Shown: one piece after another, positions 10,144 to 24,119 of the stretch | Layout of the letters: every line of letters starts with the position of its first letter | Numbering within the stretch: the stretch's first letter is position 1 | DNA from: Streptomyces sp. AC1-42W | Lineage (GTDB): Bacteria; Actinomycetota; Actinomycetes; Streptomycetales; Streptomycetaceae | Direction of reading: 5' to 3' | NCBI RefSeq assembly: GCF_003248355.1 | Contig: NZ_QKWY01000001.1 | Coordinates: forward strand, 3,554,001 to 3,618,000 | Length of the DNA stretch: 64,000 nt | Position numbers and translations under genes: made by a program | The notes under the pieces: generated by a model | The model's database searches: none | The model's input: only the letters and a program-made list of their open reading frames with translations | What the model was told of the DNA's origin: nothing

Positions 10144-12060
10144 TCACCCCGTCGCGACGGACCGCGGCCGGTGGCTGACGAGGAGGCCGTCGTCCGTCGC
10201 CGCGAGCAGCCGGCCCGCGTACGCGGCGAGCGCGGTGGCGGCGGGAAAGGCGCCCGCGGGGACGAAGGGCGCTTCGGTGGTGACCGGGGGCCGGGTCAGC
10301 AACCCGTCCGGACCACAGGCGTACAGACGCGCGTTGAGCACCGCCAGCGAGACCGCCTTGCCGGCCGGCCCCAGGGGAGTCCACGGCGCTTCGGGCCGCA
10401 GGGCCGGCCGGTGGTGCAGGGTGTCGTCGTGCGGCGTCACCGCGAACAGCGTGTTGTCGCACATCGCCAGCGCCGTCGTGCCGGCCGGGACCGTGCCGGC
10501 CGGGGTCCACGGGGCCGGTCCCGGTACCGGGTCGCGTACGAGCAGCCGGTCGTCCGTGCCGACGGCCAGCAGGGCGAGCGGGGTGGGATGGCACGCCTCG
10601 CGGGGCGCGGCCAGGCAGCGGATCTCCGGCTCATGCCCGCCGGGCACCGGCGGGCAGGCGGTCCACGGCAGGTTCTGGTCGCACGGCTCGCGGTGGAGCA
10701 GCGTCCTGCCGTCCTCGGCGACCGCGAAGAGCAGCCCCTCGCAGGCGGCGAGCGCGCGCACTCCGGGCGCCCGTCCCACGGTGTGCCAGGAGGGGACGGG
10801 CACCGCGCCGCCGAGGCGGTCCAGCACATTGCGGGTGACCCGGTCCACGGCCGGATCGTCCAGGGCACGGCCCCAGTTGATGGTGGCCGCGTTGAAGACC
10901 GTGCCGGCGCCCAGCCGGAAGACGCCCATGGTGGCCCAGCCGCCCTGCCCGTACGTCCGCCAGTGACGCAGGTCCGCGGTGGCGAGGACGGTGAACGAGC
11001 GCGGGGTGCCGTCCCGCCCGGTGGCCCGGGGCACCCCCGACGACCAGTCGAGTTCGGCGGCATCCGTCTCGTAGCCGAGGGCGCCCCGGGCGAAGGCGTC
11101 TCCGTCGCCCAGGCCGGTGCCCTCGAACACCCAGTGGTCGGCGAACCGGATCGTGTACGACTCGCGGCCGATGAGGGACATGCCCTCGCCCCAGGAACCG
11201 GCGCCGTTGCGGAAGCTGACCCCGGTCATGGAGTTCTCGGGACGGTCGACGGGCGAGCTGGACCACTCGACCGTCGTGCGGCGCGGGTCCGTGGCCGCGA
11301 CCGGGTCGGTGGTGGCGTCGCGGTGGCACACCATCGTGCGCCCGCCGTCCTCCAGCCGCATCTGCCACCAGGCCGTGTTGCCGGCGAACACGGCCAGGTT
11401 TCCGCCCCTGCGGACGAACTCCTCGACGTTGTCGCGCATCCCGGCCGACCAGTACTCGTCGTGGCCGTTGACGATCAGCAGCCGGTAGGCGGACAGGAGT
11501 TCGCCGCCGTCGTCGAGATCGAGGCCCGAGCAGAACTCGACCGGGTACCCGGCTTCGGGGAGCCAGCGCAGCAGCGGCTCCTCCCAGCGCTCGGGCGGCG
11601 GGCCGCCGCCCGGATCGGTGAAGGACACCCGCGCGGCGCGGCCCGGTTCCTCGGCGTAGTAGATGCTGCGGCCCGGCTGGCCGGCGCGGTGGTAGGCCCG
11701 CCAGGTGGCGAAGGGGATGGAGACCAGCACCGCCGATGCCGTCGCGGGCCTCGCCGCGCGGACGGCGAACCAGACCTCGTGCTCGGGGTCCCGCTCCGGT
11801 TCCGGTGTCTCGGGGCGGTCGTCGTGGAAGCGGGCCACGTACAGCGAACTGGGCCAGTCGTGCGGGACGTCCAGGGTCCAGCGGGTGCCGCGCACGGCCG
11901 CGCGGGTCATCGGGCGGCCGGTCACGGCGTCGGCGACGACGACCCGGCCGGTCAGCGGCCCGCCCCCGCCCGCGGTCACCTCGAAGCGCATGGTTCCGCC
12001 CTGGGCGCACGAGGTCGTCCCGGCCCGCGCCACGGGGCGCGCGACCGGCCGGGCGCTCAC
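10144..12060 (-). CDS. N,N-dimethylformamidase beta-subunit-like protein with C-terminal repeats
   Basis: A 638-residue protein, last in the NRPS operon. The GTG start at 12060 overlaps the preceding stop as GTGA. Residues about 60-430 match the large-subunit domain of N,N-dimethylformamidase-like proteins: FATWRAYHRAGQPGRSIYYA, a Glu/Tyr cluster VNGHDEYWSAGMRDNVEEF, and GGNLAVFAGNTAWWQMR, where this family keeps its glutamine-amidotransferase-like core. From about 430 to the end are at least four repeats of ~45 residues of the form ALA..GLLFAV..DG.LLHR, resembling a beta-propeller. True dimethylformamidases cleave amides using iron held by Tyr and Glu residues; here it may hydrolyse or modify the peptide product. 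Another possibility is a self-resistance hydrolase. The substrate is unknown. Confidence 0.75.
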   Translation of the reverse strand: MSARPVARPVARAGTTSCAQGGTMRFEVTAGGGGPLTGRVVVADAVTGRPMTRAAVRGTRWTLDVPHDWPSSLYVARFHDDRPETPEPERDPEHEVWFAVRAARPATASAVLVSIPFATWRAYHRAGQPGRSIYYAEEPGRAARVSFTDPGGGPPPERWEEPLLRWLPEAGYPVEFCSGLDLDDGGELLSAYRLLIVNGHDEYWSAGMRDNVEEFVRRGGNLAVFAGNTAWWQMRLEDGGRTMVCHRDATTDPVAATDPRRTTVEWSSSPVDRPENSMTGVSFRNGAGSWGEGMSLIGRESYTIRFADHWVFEGTGLGDGDAFARGALGYETDAAELDWSSGVPRATGRDGTPRSFTVLATADLRHWRTYGQGGWATMGVFRLGAGTVFNAATINWGRALDDPAVDRVTRNVLDRLGGAVPVPSWHTVGRAPGVRALAACEGLLFAVAEDGRTLLHREPCDQNLPWTACPPVPGGHEPEIRCLAAPREACHPTPLALLAVGTDDRLLVRDPVPGPAPWTPAGTVPAGTTALAMCDNTLFAVTPHDDTLHHRPALRPEAPWTPLGPAGKAVSLAVLNARLYACGPDGLLTRPPVTTEAPFVPAGAFPAATALAAYAGRLLAATDDGLLVSHRPRSVATG

Positions 12061-13484
12061 CGGCCGGCCCTCGCGGCCGTGAGGAGTGCGGGCAGTTCCG
12101 TCAGACGGTGCGGGTGTCCGGCCGAGGCGTTCACCACGACCTCCTCGATGGCGCGCAGATGGGCGTGGATGGTGTCCGACGGCAGATACGCGGTGTCGGC
12201 GGTCAGGGTGACGGTCAGCTCGTCGTCGTCGCCGCTCACATGCAGGCAGTACCGGCAGGCGACCCGGTCCTGGGTCGCGGGGAAGTCGAGCACACTGCGG
12301 CGGCGGAGCAGATCGAGCTCGTCCGGGCGCGGTGCCGGGCGGGGCGGCCCCACCCGCTCCACCAGGCGCATGTCGTTGAAGCAGCAGTACGGATGCACCT
12401 CGGTGCCGCGCTCGGCGGCCGCCCGGTCCAGCAGGGCGTCCCAGTCCGCCGGATCGTAGGCGGCGGCCCGGTACCCGGCGAGCGCGGCCGGCCAGGCGTC
12501 GGCCAGCAGATCGGTGAAGTCCGCTTCCGGGCCCGCGACCTGGTCCATGCGCAGGACGAACAGCGCGTCCTGGGACAGGGTGCTCACCAGGGTGCGGTGG
12601 CCGCCGGCCGCACGGTTGCCCGCGATCGGCATCATTGCCGCCACCGAGTGCCCCTGCCCGGCGGCGACCAGGGCGGCGGACGCGGCCAGCAGCACGGTGG
12701 AACCGCTGACCCGGTGCGCGGCCGCCACCGCGTCGACGGCCCGGGGGAGTGCGGCCGACCTCAGCCGGCCCGTCCAGAACCGGGGCGCGCGCGGCGGTGC
12801 GACCGGCTCCGGGAACATCGTCGGGGGCGCCGCCCGCAGCCCCCGCTCCCAGTGGTCGAGGGCGGCCCGGCCCGAACGCCGGCCGGCCGGGGACGCCTGA
12901 CGCAGGCCCAGGTCCAGCGGGGTGTCCGCGCAGACGGGGCCGGCCGAGCCCCGGCGGACCAGCAGCCGCAGATCGCGGACCAGGACCTCCGCCGCGTGCC
13001 CGTCGGCCGCCAGATGGCACAGCGCCAGCACGGCGTGCGTGATCCGCCCCGCGTGCCGGACGGCGCCGAACCGCACCGGCCACTCGTCCGCGTAGCCGAA
13101 GCGCCGGGCGGTCAGCGACGACAGCAGCTCGTCGGCCGCCGCCGCGGCCTCGCCCGGATCGGCCACGTCCTGGACCAGGACCTCCGCGGACCCCTGCCCG
13201 GACAGGCGCTGACGGACCTCGCCGCCCTCCTCCGCCACCACGGTGCGCAGCGCCTCGTGCCGGAGGACCAGCGCGGCGAGCGCGTCCGTCAGCCGCGCCA
13301 GGTCCACCGGCGCGCCCCGGTCGGCGAGGGGGAGCACCCGGCCGATGTTGAAGTAGTGGTCGTTGGGGCGGGTACGGCCGATCGCGTGCCAGATGGCGCG
13401 CTGGCCCCAGGTCAGCGGGGCGTCCCCGGCGCGGCCGCCGGCGAAGGCGAAGGACACGGTGGTGTCCGCCGTCGCCGCCGTCAC
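12057..13484 (-). CDS. Free-standing NRPS condensation-domain protein
   Basis: A 475-residue protein consisting of one condensation (C) domain. It begins with GTG at 13484, overlapping the carrier-protein stop. Recognisable elements are LTWGQRAIWHAIGRTRPND (C1-like, near residue 19), RHEALRT, the active-site region LALCHLAADGHAAEVLVRD, and PIAGNRAAGGHRTLVSTLSQ (like C5). The catalytic HHxxxDG motif reads CHLAADG: the first His is Cys, while the second His and the Asp-Gly are kept. The domain may therefore still condense. It sits directly after a free carrier protein, which is probably its substrate donor or acceptor. Free C domains can form amide or ester bonds in trans or attach a starter unit. 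Confidence 0.85.
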   Translation of the reverse strand: MTAATADTTVSFAFAGGRAGDAPLTWGQRAIWHAIGRTRPNDHYFNIGRVLPLADRGAPVDLARLTDALAALVLRHEALRTVVAEEGGEVRQRLSGQGSAEVLVQDVADPGEAAAAADELLSSLTARRFGYADEWPVRFGAVRHAGRITHAVLALCHLAADGHAAEVLVRDLRLLVRRGSAGPVCADTPLDLGLRQASPAGRRSGRAALDHWERGLRAAPPTMFPEPVAPPRAPRFWTGRLRSAALPRAVDAVAAAHRVSGSTVLLAASAALVAAGQGHSVAAMMPIAGNRAAGGHRTLVSTLSQDALFVLRMDQVAGPEADFTDLLADAWPAALAGYRAAAYDPADWDALLDRAAAERGTEVHPYCCFNDMRLVERVGPPRPAPRPDELDLLRRRSVLDFPATQDRVACRYCLHVSGDDDELTVTLTADTAYLPSDTIHAHLRAIEEVVVNASAGHPHRLTELPALLTAARAGR

Positions 13485-13747
13485 GGGGCGTCCTTGGCGA
13501 CCAGGCCCCGCACCCGGTCGGTGAGCTGGTCGAGCCCGTCCGTGTACAGGCTCCGGTCGCCCAGGTCGATGAGGACGTCGTACTCCGACTCCAGGCTGTC
13601 GGCGAGCCGCAGCAGGGACAGCGAGCCGACCCCGAGCGCGGCCAGCGAGTCGGCCGAGCCCAGGAGTTCCGCGACGGTCAGCCGGCCGTCCGTGGCCCGT
13701 TCGACGAGCCGGGCGACGCCGTCGCGGGTGGGGGCGGGCGCGGTCAC
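13481..13747 (-). CDS. Free-standing peptidyl carrier protein
   Basis: An 88-residue carrier protein. The phosphopantetheine site is in ALGVGSLSLLRLADSLE, where the Ser of GVGSLS is expected to carry the prosthetic group. The surrounding helix pattern (VAELLGSADSLAALG before, VLIDLGDRSLYTDGLDQLTD after) fits an ACP/PCP. The GTG start at 13747 overlaps the MbtH stop by four bases, and its own stop overlaps the next gene, so MbtH, carrier and C domain are translationally coupled. It probably holds an acyl or amino acid unit loaded by the free AMP-ligase at 17005-18513 (inference from the gene set). Confidence 0.85.
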   Translation of the reverse strand: MTAPAPTRDGVARLVERATDGRLTVAELLGSADSLAALGVGSLSLLRLADSLESEYDVLIDLGDRSLYTDGLDQLTDRVRGLVAKDAP

Positions 13748-13968
13748 CGGGCACCGCCGTCCTGCCGGGCGGCCTCGTCGGCCAGCCGGCGGCGCAGGCT
13801 GAGCGGCCGGATGTCCGGCCACACCCGGTCGACGTGCGCGACGCACTCCTCCTCGGTGCCGCCGAAGCCCTCCGCCCGCCAGCCCGCGGGCAGTGGCGTG
13901 CCCTCCGGCCAGAGGGCGTGCTGCTCCTCGTCGTTGACGGCCACGAGGTAGCGGGTCGATGCGGTCAT
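13744..13968 (-). CDS. mbtH: MbtH-like protein
   Basis: A 74-residue MbtH-like protein. The family signature is visible: YLVAVNDEEQHALWPEGTPL, then PAGWRAEGFGGTEEECVAHV and VWPDIRPLSLRRRL, with the conserved Trp residues. MbtH proteins bind adenylation domains and are often needed for their folding and activity. It starts four bases after the C-A-T synthetase stop and overlaps the carrier protein gene. One of two MbtH genes in the window; the other serves the siderophore locus, and cross-complementation is likely. Confidence 0.95.
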   Translation of the reverse strand: MTASTRYLVAVNDEEQHALWPEGTPLPAGWRAEGFGGTEEECVAHVDRVWPDIRPLSLRRRLADEAARQDGGAR

Positions 13969-13972
13969 GCGG

Positions 13973-16900
13973 CTACTCCTTGCGCAGTGCGGTGACGGCG
14001 GCGGTGACGCCGTGCACGGTGGGGGCGTCGAAGAAGACCTCGAAGGGGAGGTCCACGCCGAGGGTGCGATGGATACGGGCGGCGATGGCGGTGATGGTCA
14101 GGGAGTGGCCCCCGAGGTCGAACAGGTCCTCGTCCGGCCCGAGATCGTCCAGCTCCAGGACCTCGCGCCAGATGGCGAGCACCGCCGCGGTCGTCGGGTC
14201 GAGCGCGGCGTCCCCGTCCGCCGCCGTCACCGCAGCGCGGTCCGGGGCGGGTTCCGGGAGCGCGGCCCGGTCCAGCTTGCCGTTGGGCGTCAGCGGGAAG
14301 GCGTCCAGCACCGTGTACGAGGCCGGGACCGCGGCGTCCGGGAGTACGGCGGCGAGGTGCGCGCGCAGCTCGTCCGGCTCGGGCGCCGGACCGGCCGGGA
14401 CGACATAGGCGCAGAGCCTGCGGTCGCCGTCCGTCCCGTGCAGCGCGGCGGCGGCCGCGGCGACCGCGGGGTGGGAGGCGAGCCGCGCCTCGATCTCGCC
14501 CAGCTCGATCCGGTGGCCGCGCAGCTTGATCTGGGTGTCCGAGCGGCCCAGGTAGACCAGAGCCCCGTCGGGCCCCCGCCGCACGAGGTCACCGGTGCGG
14601 TACAGCCGCGATCCGGGCGGACCGTACGGGTCGGGCACGAAGCGGGTGGCCGTCAGTCCGGGGCGGTGCCGGTAGCCGTGGGCCAGACCCGCGCCGCCCA
14701 GGTGCAGTTCGCCCGGAAGCCCGTACGGGACGGGGCGCATCCGCCCGTCCAGGACGTAGGCGCGGGTGTTGGCGAGCGGCCCGCCGATGAGGACCTGTCC
14801 GTCGTCGCTCACCGCCGGCTCCGCCAGGGTGGACCAGATCGTGGTCTCGGTGGGTCCGTATACGTTCACGAGCCGCTTGGTCAGGGGGGCCAGCTCGGCA
14901 CCGAGGGCCGGGGGCAGCGCCTCGCCGCCGGTCAGCGCGGTGAGCCCGGCCGCGCGGTCGCCGAGCCCCGCGTCGAGCAGGAGCCGCCAGCCGCTGGGGG
15001 TGGCCTGGACGTGGGTGACGCCCGCGCGGTCGACGAGGCCGAGGAGCGCGGGCCCGTCGCGGTGGCCGCCCTCCGGAACGAGGACCACGCGTCCGCCGCT
15101 GATCAGCGGCAGCAGCAGCTCGACCGCCGATATGTCGAAGGACAGCGAGGTGAGCCCCAGCCAGCGGTCCTCGGGACCGGAGCCCAGCTGGTCGCGCAGG
15201 GCGCCGAGCACATTGGCGAGCGCCGAGTGCGGCACCTCCACGCCCTTGGGCCGTCCGGTCGATCCGGACGTGTAGAGCACATAGGCGGCATCGGCGGGCG
15301 ACGGCCCGGCCGGCAGGTCCGGCGCCCCGGCACCGTCCGGAAGGGAGGCGGCCGGGGCGAGCGCGGACGGGGCGAGGTCGCCAGGGCTCTCCGGGCGCGG
15401 GGTGACGCGGAGCGGGACGCGGGCGTCCGACCGCAGGAACGCCAGGCGCTCCGCGGGATGGGCGGGGTCCAGCGGCAGATAGGCGGCCCCGCAGGCCAGC
15501 GAGGCCAGTACGGTCACCAGCTGGTCCAGGCCGCGCGGGAGTTCGACGGCGACCAGGGTGCCGGGGCCCGCCCCGTGCCGGGCCAGCGCGGCGGCCGCGT
15601 GGGCGACCCGGTCGGCCAGGCCGCGATAGCTCAGGGTCTCGTCGCCGCTGACGACGGCGATCACGTCCGGCCGGGCCGCCACCGCCTCGGCGAACAGCGC
15701 GGGCACGGTGCGCCCGGTCAGCTCGGGGCGCGGCCGGGGAACGGCGAGCTGCGCGGACCACTCGCCCGGTGCCAGCAGGGGCAGCTCGCCGACCGGGATC
15801 GCGGGGTCGGCCAGCGCGCCGTCCAGGAGCGTCGTCCAGTGGTCCGCCACCCGCCGGGCCGCGTCGGCGGTGAGCGCGCCGGCACGGAACTGCAGGCTCG
15901 CGTCCACCTCGCGGCCGGAGTCGACGAGCTGGAGGTGCAGCAGATTGCGCGCGGTGCCGCAGAACCCCAGCCAGCGGACCTCGGCGCGCAGACCGGTGCC
16001 GAAGTCGGGGCGCGGCTGCGCGGCCGGCCGCCGCCGGTAGCTGACGGAGAGCGGGGTGAGCGCGGTGCGCGGGGTCAGCCCGCGCACACAGCGGCCGAGC
16101 GGGACGGCCCGGTGCCGGTACAGGGCGCGCAGCTCGGCGCGCACGCTCCGCGACCAGGTGGCGAAGGGCACGTCGGGGGCCGCCGAGGTGAACAGCGGCA
16201 GCTCGTTGACGGCCAGCCCCACGCCGGCCGGCCCGCCGCGCGGACGCAACGACAGCTCGACGGCGGTGACCGGCGCGGGGTCGCCGTACCGGGTGAGCAG
16301 CGCGTGCCAGGACGCGATGAGCAGTTCGAAGCGGGTGAGGCCGAGCCGGTGCGCCACCGCGTCGAGCCGGGCGGCCCGCTCGGTGCCGAGGCTCCAGGTG
16401 ATCTCCGTACCCGGCGCGGGCGAGGTGCCGGGCAGCGCGGAGGTCGTGAGCCCCGGCAGCGGCGGTGCGGCCGGATCGTGCCACCGGGTGGCCCAGTACG
16501 CCTCGGCGTCCGCGAGCGCGTCCGGCGCCGGGGCCGGCTCGGGGAGCGGGACGGCCGGGGCGAGCGGGTCGCCCCGGTAGGCGGCGGCCAGGTCCGCGGT
16601 CAGCCGCTCCTTGGACTCCCCGTCCAGGACCAGATGATGGGCGGTCAGCAGCAGCACGTGCCGTACGGGGGAGAGCCGGGCGAGGACGAAGCGGTGCAGC
16701 GGCCCGCGGCCGAGGTCGAACGGCGTGGCGCGTTCCCGGGCGAGGAGGGCGCCGAGTTCCCCGGCGGCGCACTCGACCGTGCTCATGGGCACCTCGCCGG
16801 TGAGCGGGACGGGGGTGCCGTCGCCGCCGAACGCGGTGCGCAGGGCCGGATGGTGGGCGGCGACGGCGGCGCAGGCCCGGCCCAGGCGGCCGGAGTCCAG

Positions 16901-17008
16901 GGGGCCGTCGAGGCGGATGGTCAGGGTGAGGTGGTAGGCGGAGCCGGTGTCCAGGGTGCGCTCGGTGAGCCAGACGCCGTGCTGGGCGGAGCTGAGGGTG
17001 GCGTTCAC
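13973..17008 (-). CDS. NRPS module C-A-T, Gly-like A domain
   Basis: An 1011-residue single module. The C domain has the intact motif HHLVLDG near residue 126. The A domain has core A3 [14 protein letters not shown] near 580, NVYGPTETTIW and LPGELHLGG. The T domain has [15 protein letters not shown] with its Ser near 968. There is no thioesterase. My reading of the specificity pocket (GrsA numbering 235, 236, 239, 278, 299, 301, 322, 330) is D-I-V-Q-L-G-V-I, closest to glycine codes of the DILQLGLI type. It starts with GTG at 17008, overlapping the AMP-ligase stop. It needs an upstream donor, since it begins with C, and an acceptor module, since it lacks TE. Confidence 0.93.
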   Translation of the reverse strand: MNATLSSAQHGVWLTERTLDTGSAYHLTLTIRLDGPLDSGRLGRACAAVAAHHPALRTAFGGDGTPVPLTGEVPMSTVECAAGELGALLARERATPFDLGRGPLHRFVLARLSPVRHVLLLTAHHLVLDGESKERLTADLAAAYRGDPLAPAVPLPEPAPAPDALADAEAYWATRWHDPAAPPLPGLTTSALPGTSPAPGTEITWSLGTERAARLDAVAHRLGLTRFELLIASWHALLTRYGDPAPVTAVELSLRPRGGPAGVGLAVNELPLFTSAAPDVPFATWSRSVRAELRALYRHRAVPLGRCVRGLTPRTALTPLSVSYRRRPAAQPRPDFGTGLRAEVRWLGFCGTARNLLHLQLVDSGREVDASLQFRAGALTADAARRVADHWTTLLDGALADPAIPVGELPLLAPGEWSAQLAVPRPRPELTGRTVPALFAEAVAARPDVIAVVSGDETLSYRGLADRVAHAAAALARHGAGPGTLVAVELPRGLDQLVTVLASLACGAAYLPLDPAHPAERLAFLRSDARVPLRVTPRPESPGDLAPSALAPAASLPDGAGAPDLPAGPSPADAAYVLYTSGSTGRPKGVEVPHSALANVLGALRDQLGSGPEDRWLGLTSLSFDISAVELLLPLISGGRVVLVPEGGHRDGPALLGLVDRAGVTHVQATPSGWRLLLDAGLGDRAAGLTALTGGEALPPALGAELAPLTKRLVNVYGPTETTIWSTLAEPAVSDDGQVLIGGPLANTRAYVLDGRMRPVPYGLPGELHLGGAGLAHGYRHRPGLTATRFVPDPYGPPGSRLYRTGDLVRRGPDGALVYLGRSDTQIKLRGHRIELGEIEARLASHPAVAAAAAALHGTDGDRRLCAYVVPAGPAPEPDELRAHLAAVLPDAAVPASYTVLDAFPLTPNGKLDRAALPEPAPDRAAVTAADGDAALDPTTAAVLAIWREVLELDDLGPDEDLFDLGGHSLTITAIAARIHRTLGVDLPFEVFFDAPTVHGVTAAVTALRKE

Positions 17009-18509
17009 AGGATGGCCTCGGGTTCGTCTTGGGCGAGGATGCGGCGCAGTTCGCGTTTGAGGACCTTTCCGGCCTCGTTGCGGGGGAGGGCGTCGCGGAA
17101 CAGCACGGTGGCGGGCAGTTCGTGGACGGCCAGCCGGTCGAGCAGGAAGGTCCGCAGCGCGGCGGGGGTCAGACCCTCGCCGGCGACGACCACGGCGGCG
17201 ACGACGCTCCCCAGCACGGGGTGCGGCACCCCGACCGCGGCGGCGTCGCGGACCTCCGGATGGGCGTGCAGGGCGTCCTCGACCTGGAGCGTGGAGACCT
17301 TGTGGGCGCCCGACTTGACGACGTCGCGCTCCCGGTCGAGCAGATGCAGGAACCCCTCCTCGTCCACCCGGCCCAGGTCGCCCATGCGTATCCACCGGCC
17401 CTGGAAGACGTCGCCGTCCGCCTCGCCCAGGTACGCGCGCGGAGCCGCCGCCGAACGCAGCCACAGCTCGCCCGGTTCGCCCGCCGCCACCGGCCCGCCA
17501 TCCGGGGTGGTCACCCGCAGATCGGCCAGGGACGCGGGCCGGCCGGGCGAGTCGGGCCGGGCCGGGTCGAACAGCAGGGTGATCTGGGCGGGCGCGGCCT
17601 CGGTGGAGGTGTAGTAGTTGACGATCTGCGCCTTCGGGAAGGCCCGGCCGAGCCCGAGCGCGACCGGCTGCGGCAGCGCCGCCGCCGTGGAACCGACCAG
17701 ACGCACGGCCCGCCGCGCCTGCGCGAACCTGTCGTCGGTGACGGCCGGGGACGCCAGCAGTTCGATCGCCATGGCGGGTACGAGGAACACGCTCCCGATC
17801 CCGTGCTCCGCCAGCAGGCGCAGGAAGCGGGCCGGGGTGAACTGCGGGGCCGTGACACAGGCGGCGTGCGCGTTCAGCGCGTTGACCAGCATGGTCTGCC
17901 CCGCGTTCGTGCCGACCGGGAAGGCGTGGAGGAACGCGGCGGAGTGGCGCAGCGGCCGTCGCCGTTCGTCGAGGGTGCAGCCGTACGCCAGATTGGCGTG
18001 CCCGGCCCCGACCCCCTTGGGCGTCCCGGTGGTGCCCGAGGTGTAGAGGATCTGCGCGAGGTCGCCGGGCGCGGGCTCGGGCAGCTCCGGCGCCGGGGAG
18101 TGCCCCGCGGCGTCGGACTCGGTGAGCACGGTCGTCCCGGCCGGGAGCGCGGGCGGCGTCGCCCCCGTGCCGTGCAGCAGGAACCTCGCCCCCGCGTCCT
18201 CGCACACGTACGCGGCGGTGGCCGGCGCGGACCGGTCGGAGAGCGGCACGGCGACCCCGCCGGCCCGCAGCACCGCGAGGAAGGCGACGGCGTAGTCCGT
18301 CCAGCCGCCGGTGCCGTGGTGCAGCACCACCCGGTCCCCGGGCCGCACCCCGGCGGCGCGCAGCGCGCCGGCGTACGCCCCCGAACGCTCCTGCCAGGAG
18401 GCGAAGTCGAGCCGGTCGCGGCCGGTGACCAGGGCGACGCGCTCCCCGTGCGCGGCGGCGCGGTGGGCGAGCAGGGCGGGCAGCGTGGCGACCGCGGCCG
18501 GGTTTCCCG

Positions 18510-18513
<4 letters not shown>
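17005..18513 (-). CDS. Free-standing AMP-dependent acyl ligase
   Basis: A 502-residue ANL-superfamily adenylating enzyme. It shows the P-loop core [20 protein letters not shown], the A5-like [14 protein letters not shown], the hinge region [20 protein letters not shown], and the C-terminal catalytic Lys in [13 protein letters not shown]. There is no fused carrier domain. It does not show the pocket typical of 2,3-dihydroxybenzoate ligases. It probably activates a carboxylic or amino acid and passes it to the free carrier protein at 13481-13747, or makes a CoA thioester. The ATG start at 18513 overlaps the stop of the synthetase-MFS gene as ATGA, and the stop overlaps the next synthetase. Substrate undetermined. 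Confidence 0.88.
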
Positions 18514-24115
<5,602 letters not shown>

Positions 24116-24119
<4 letters not shown>

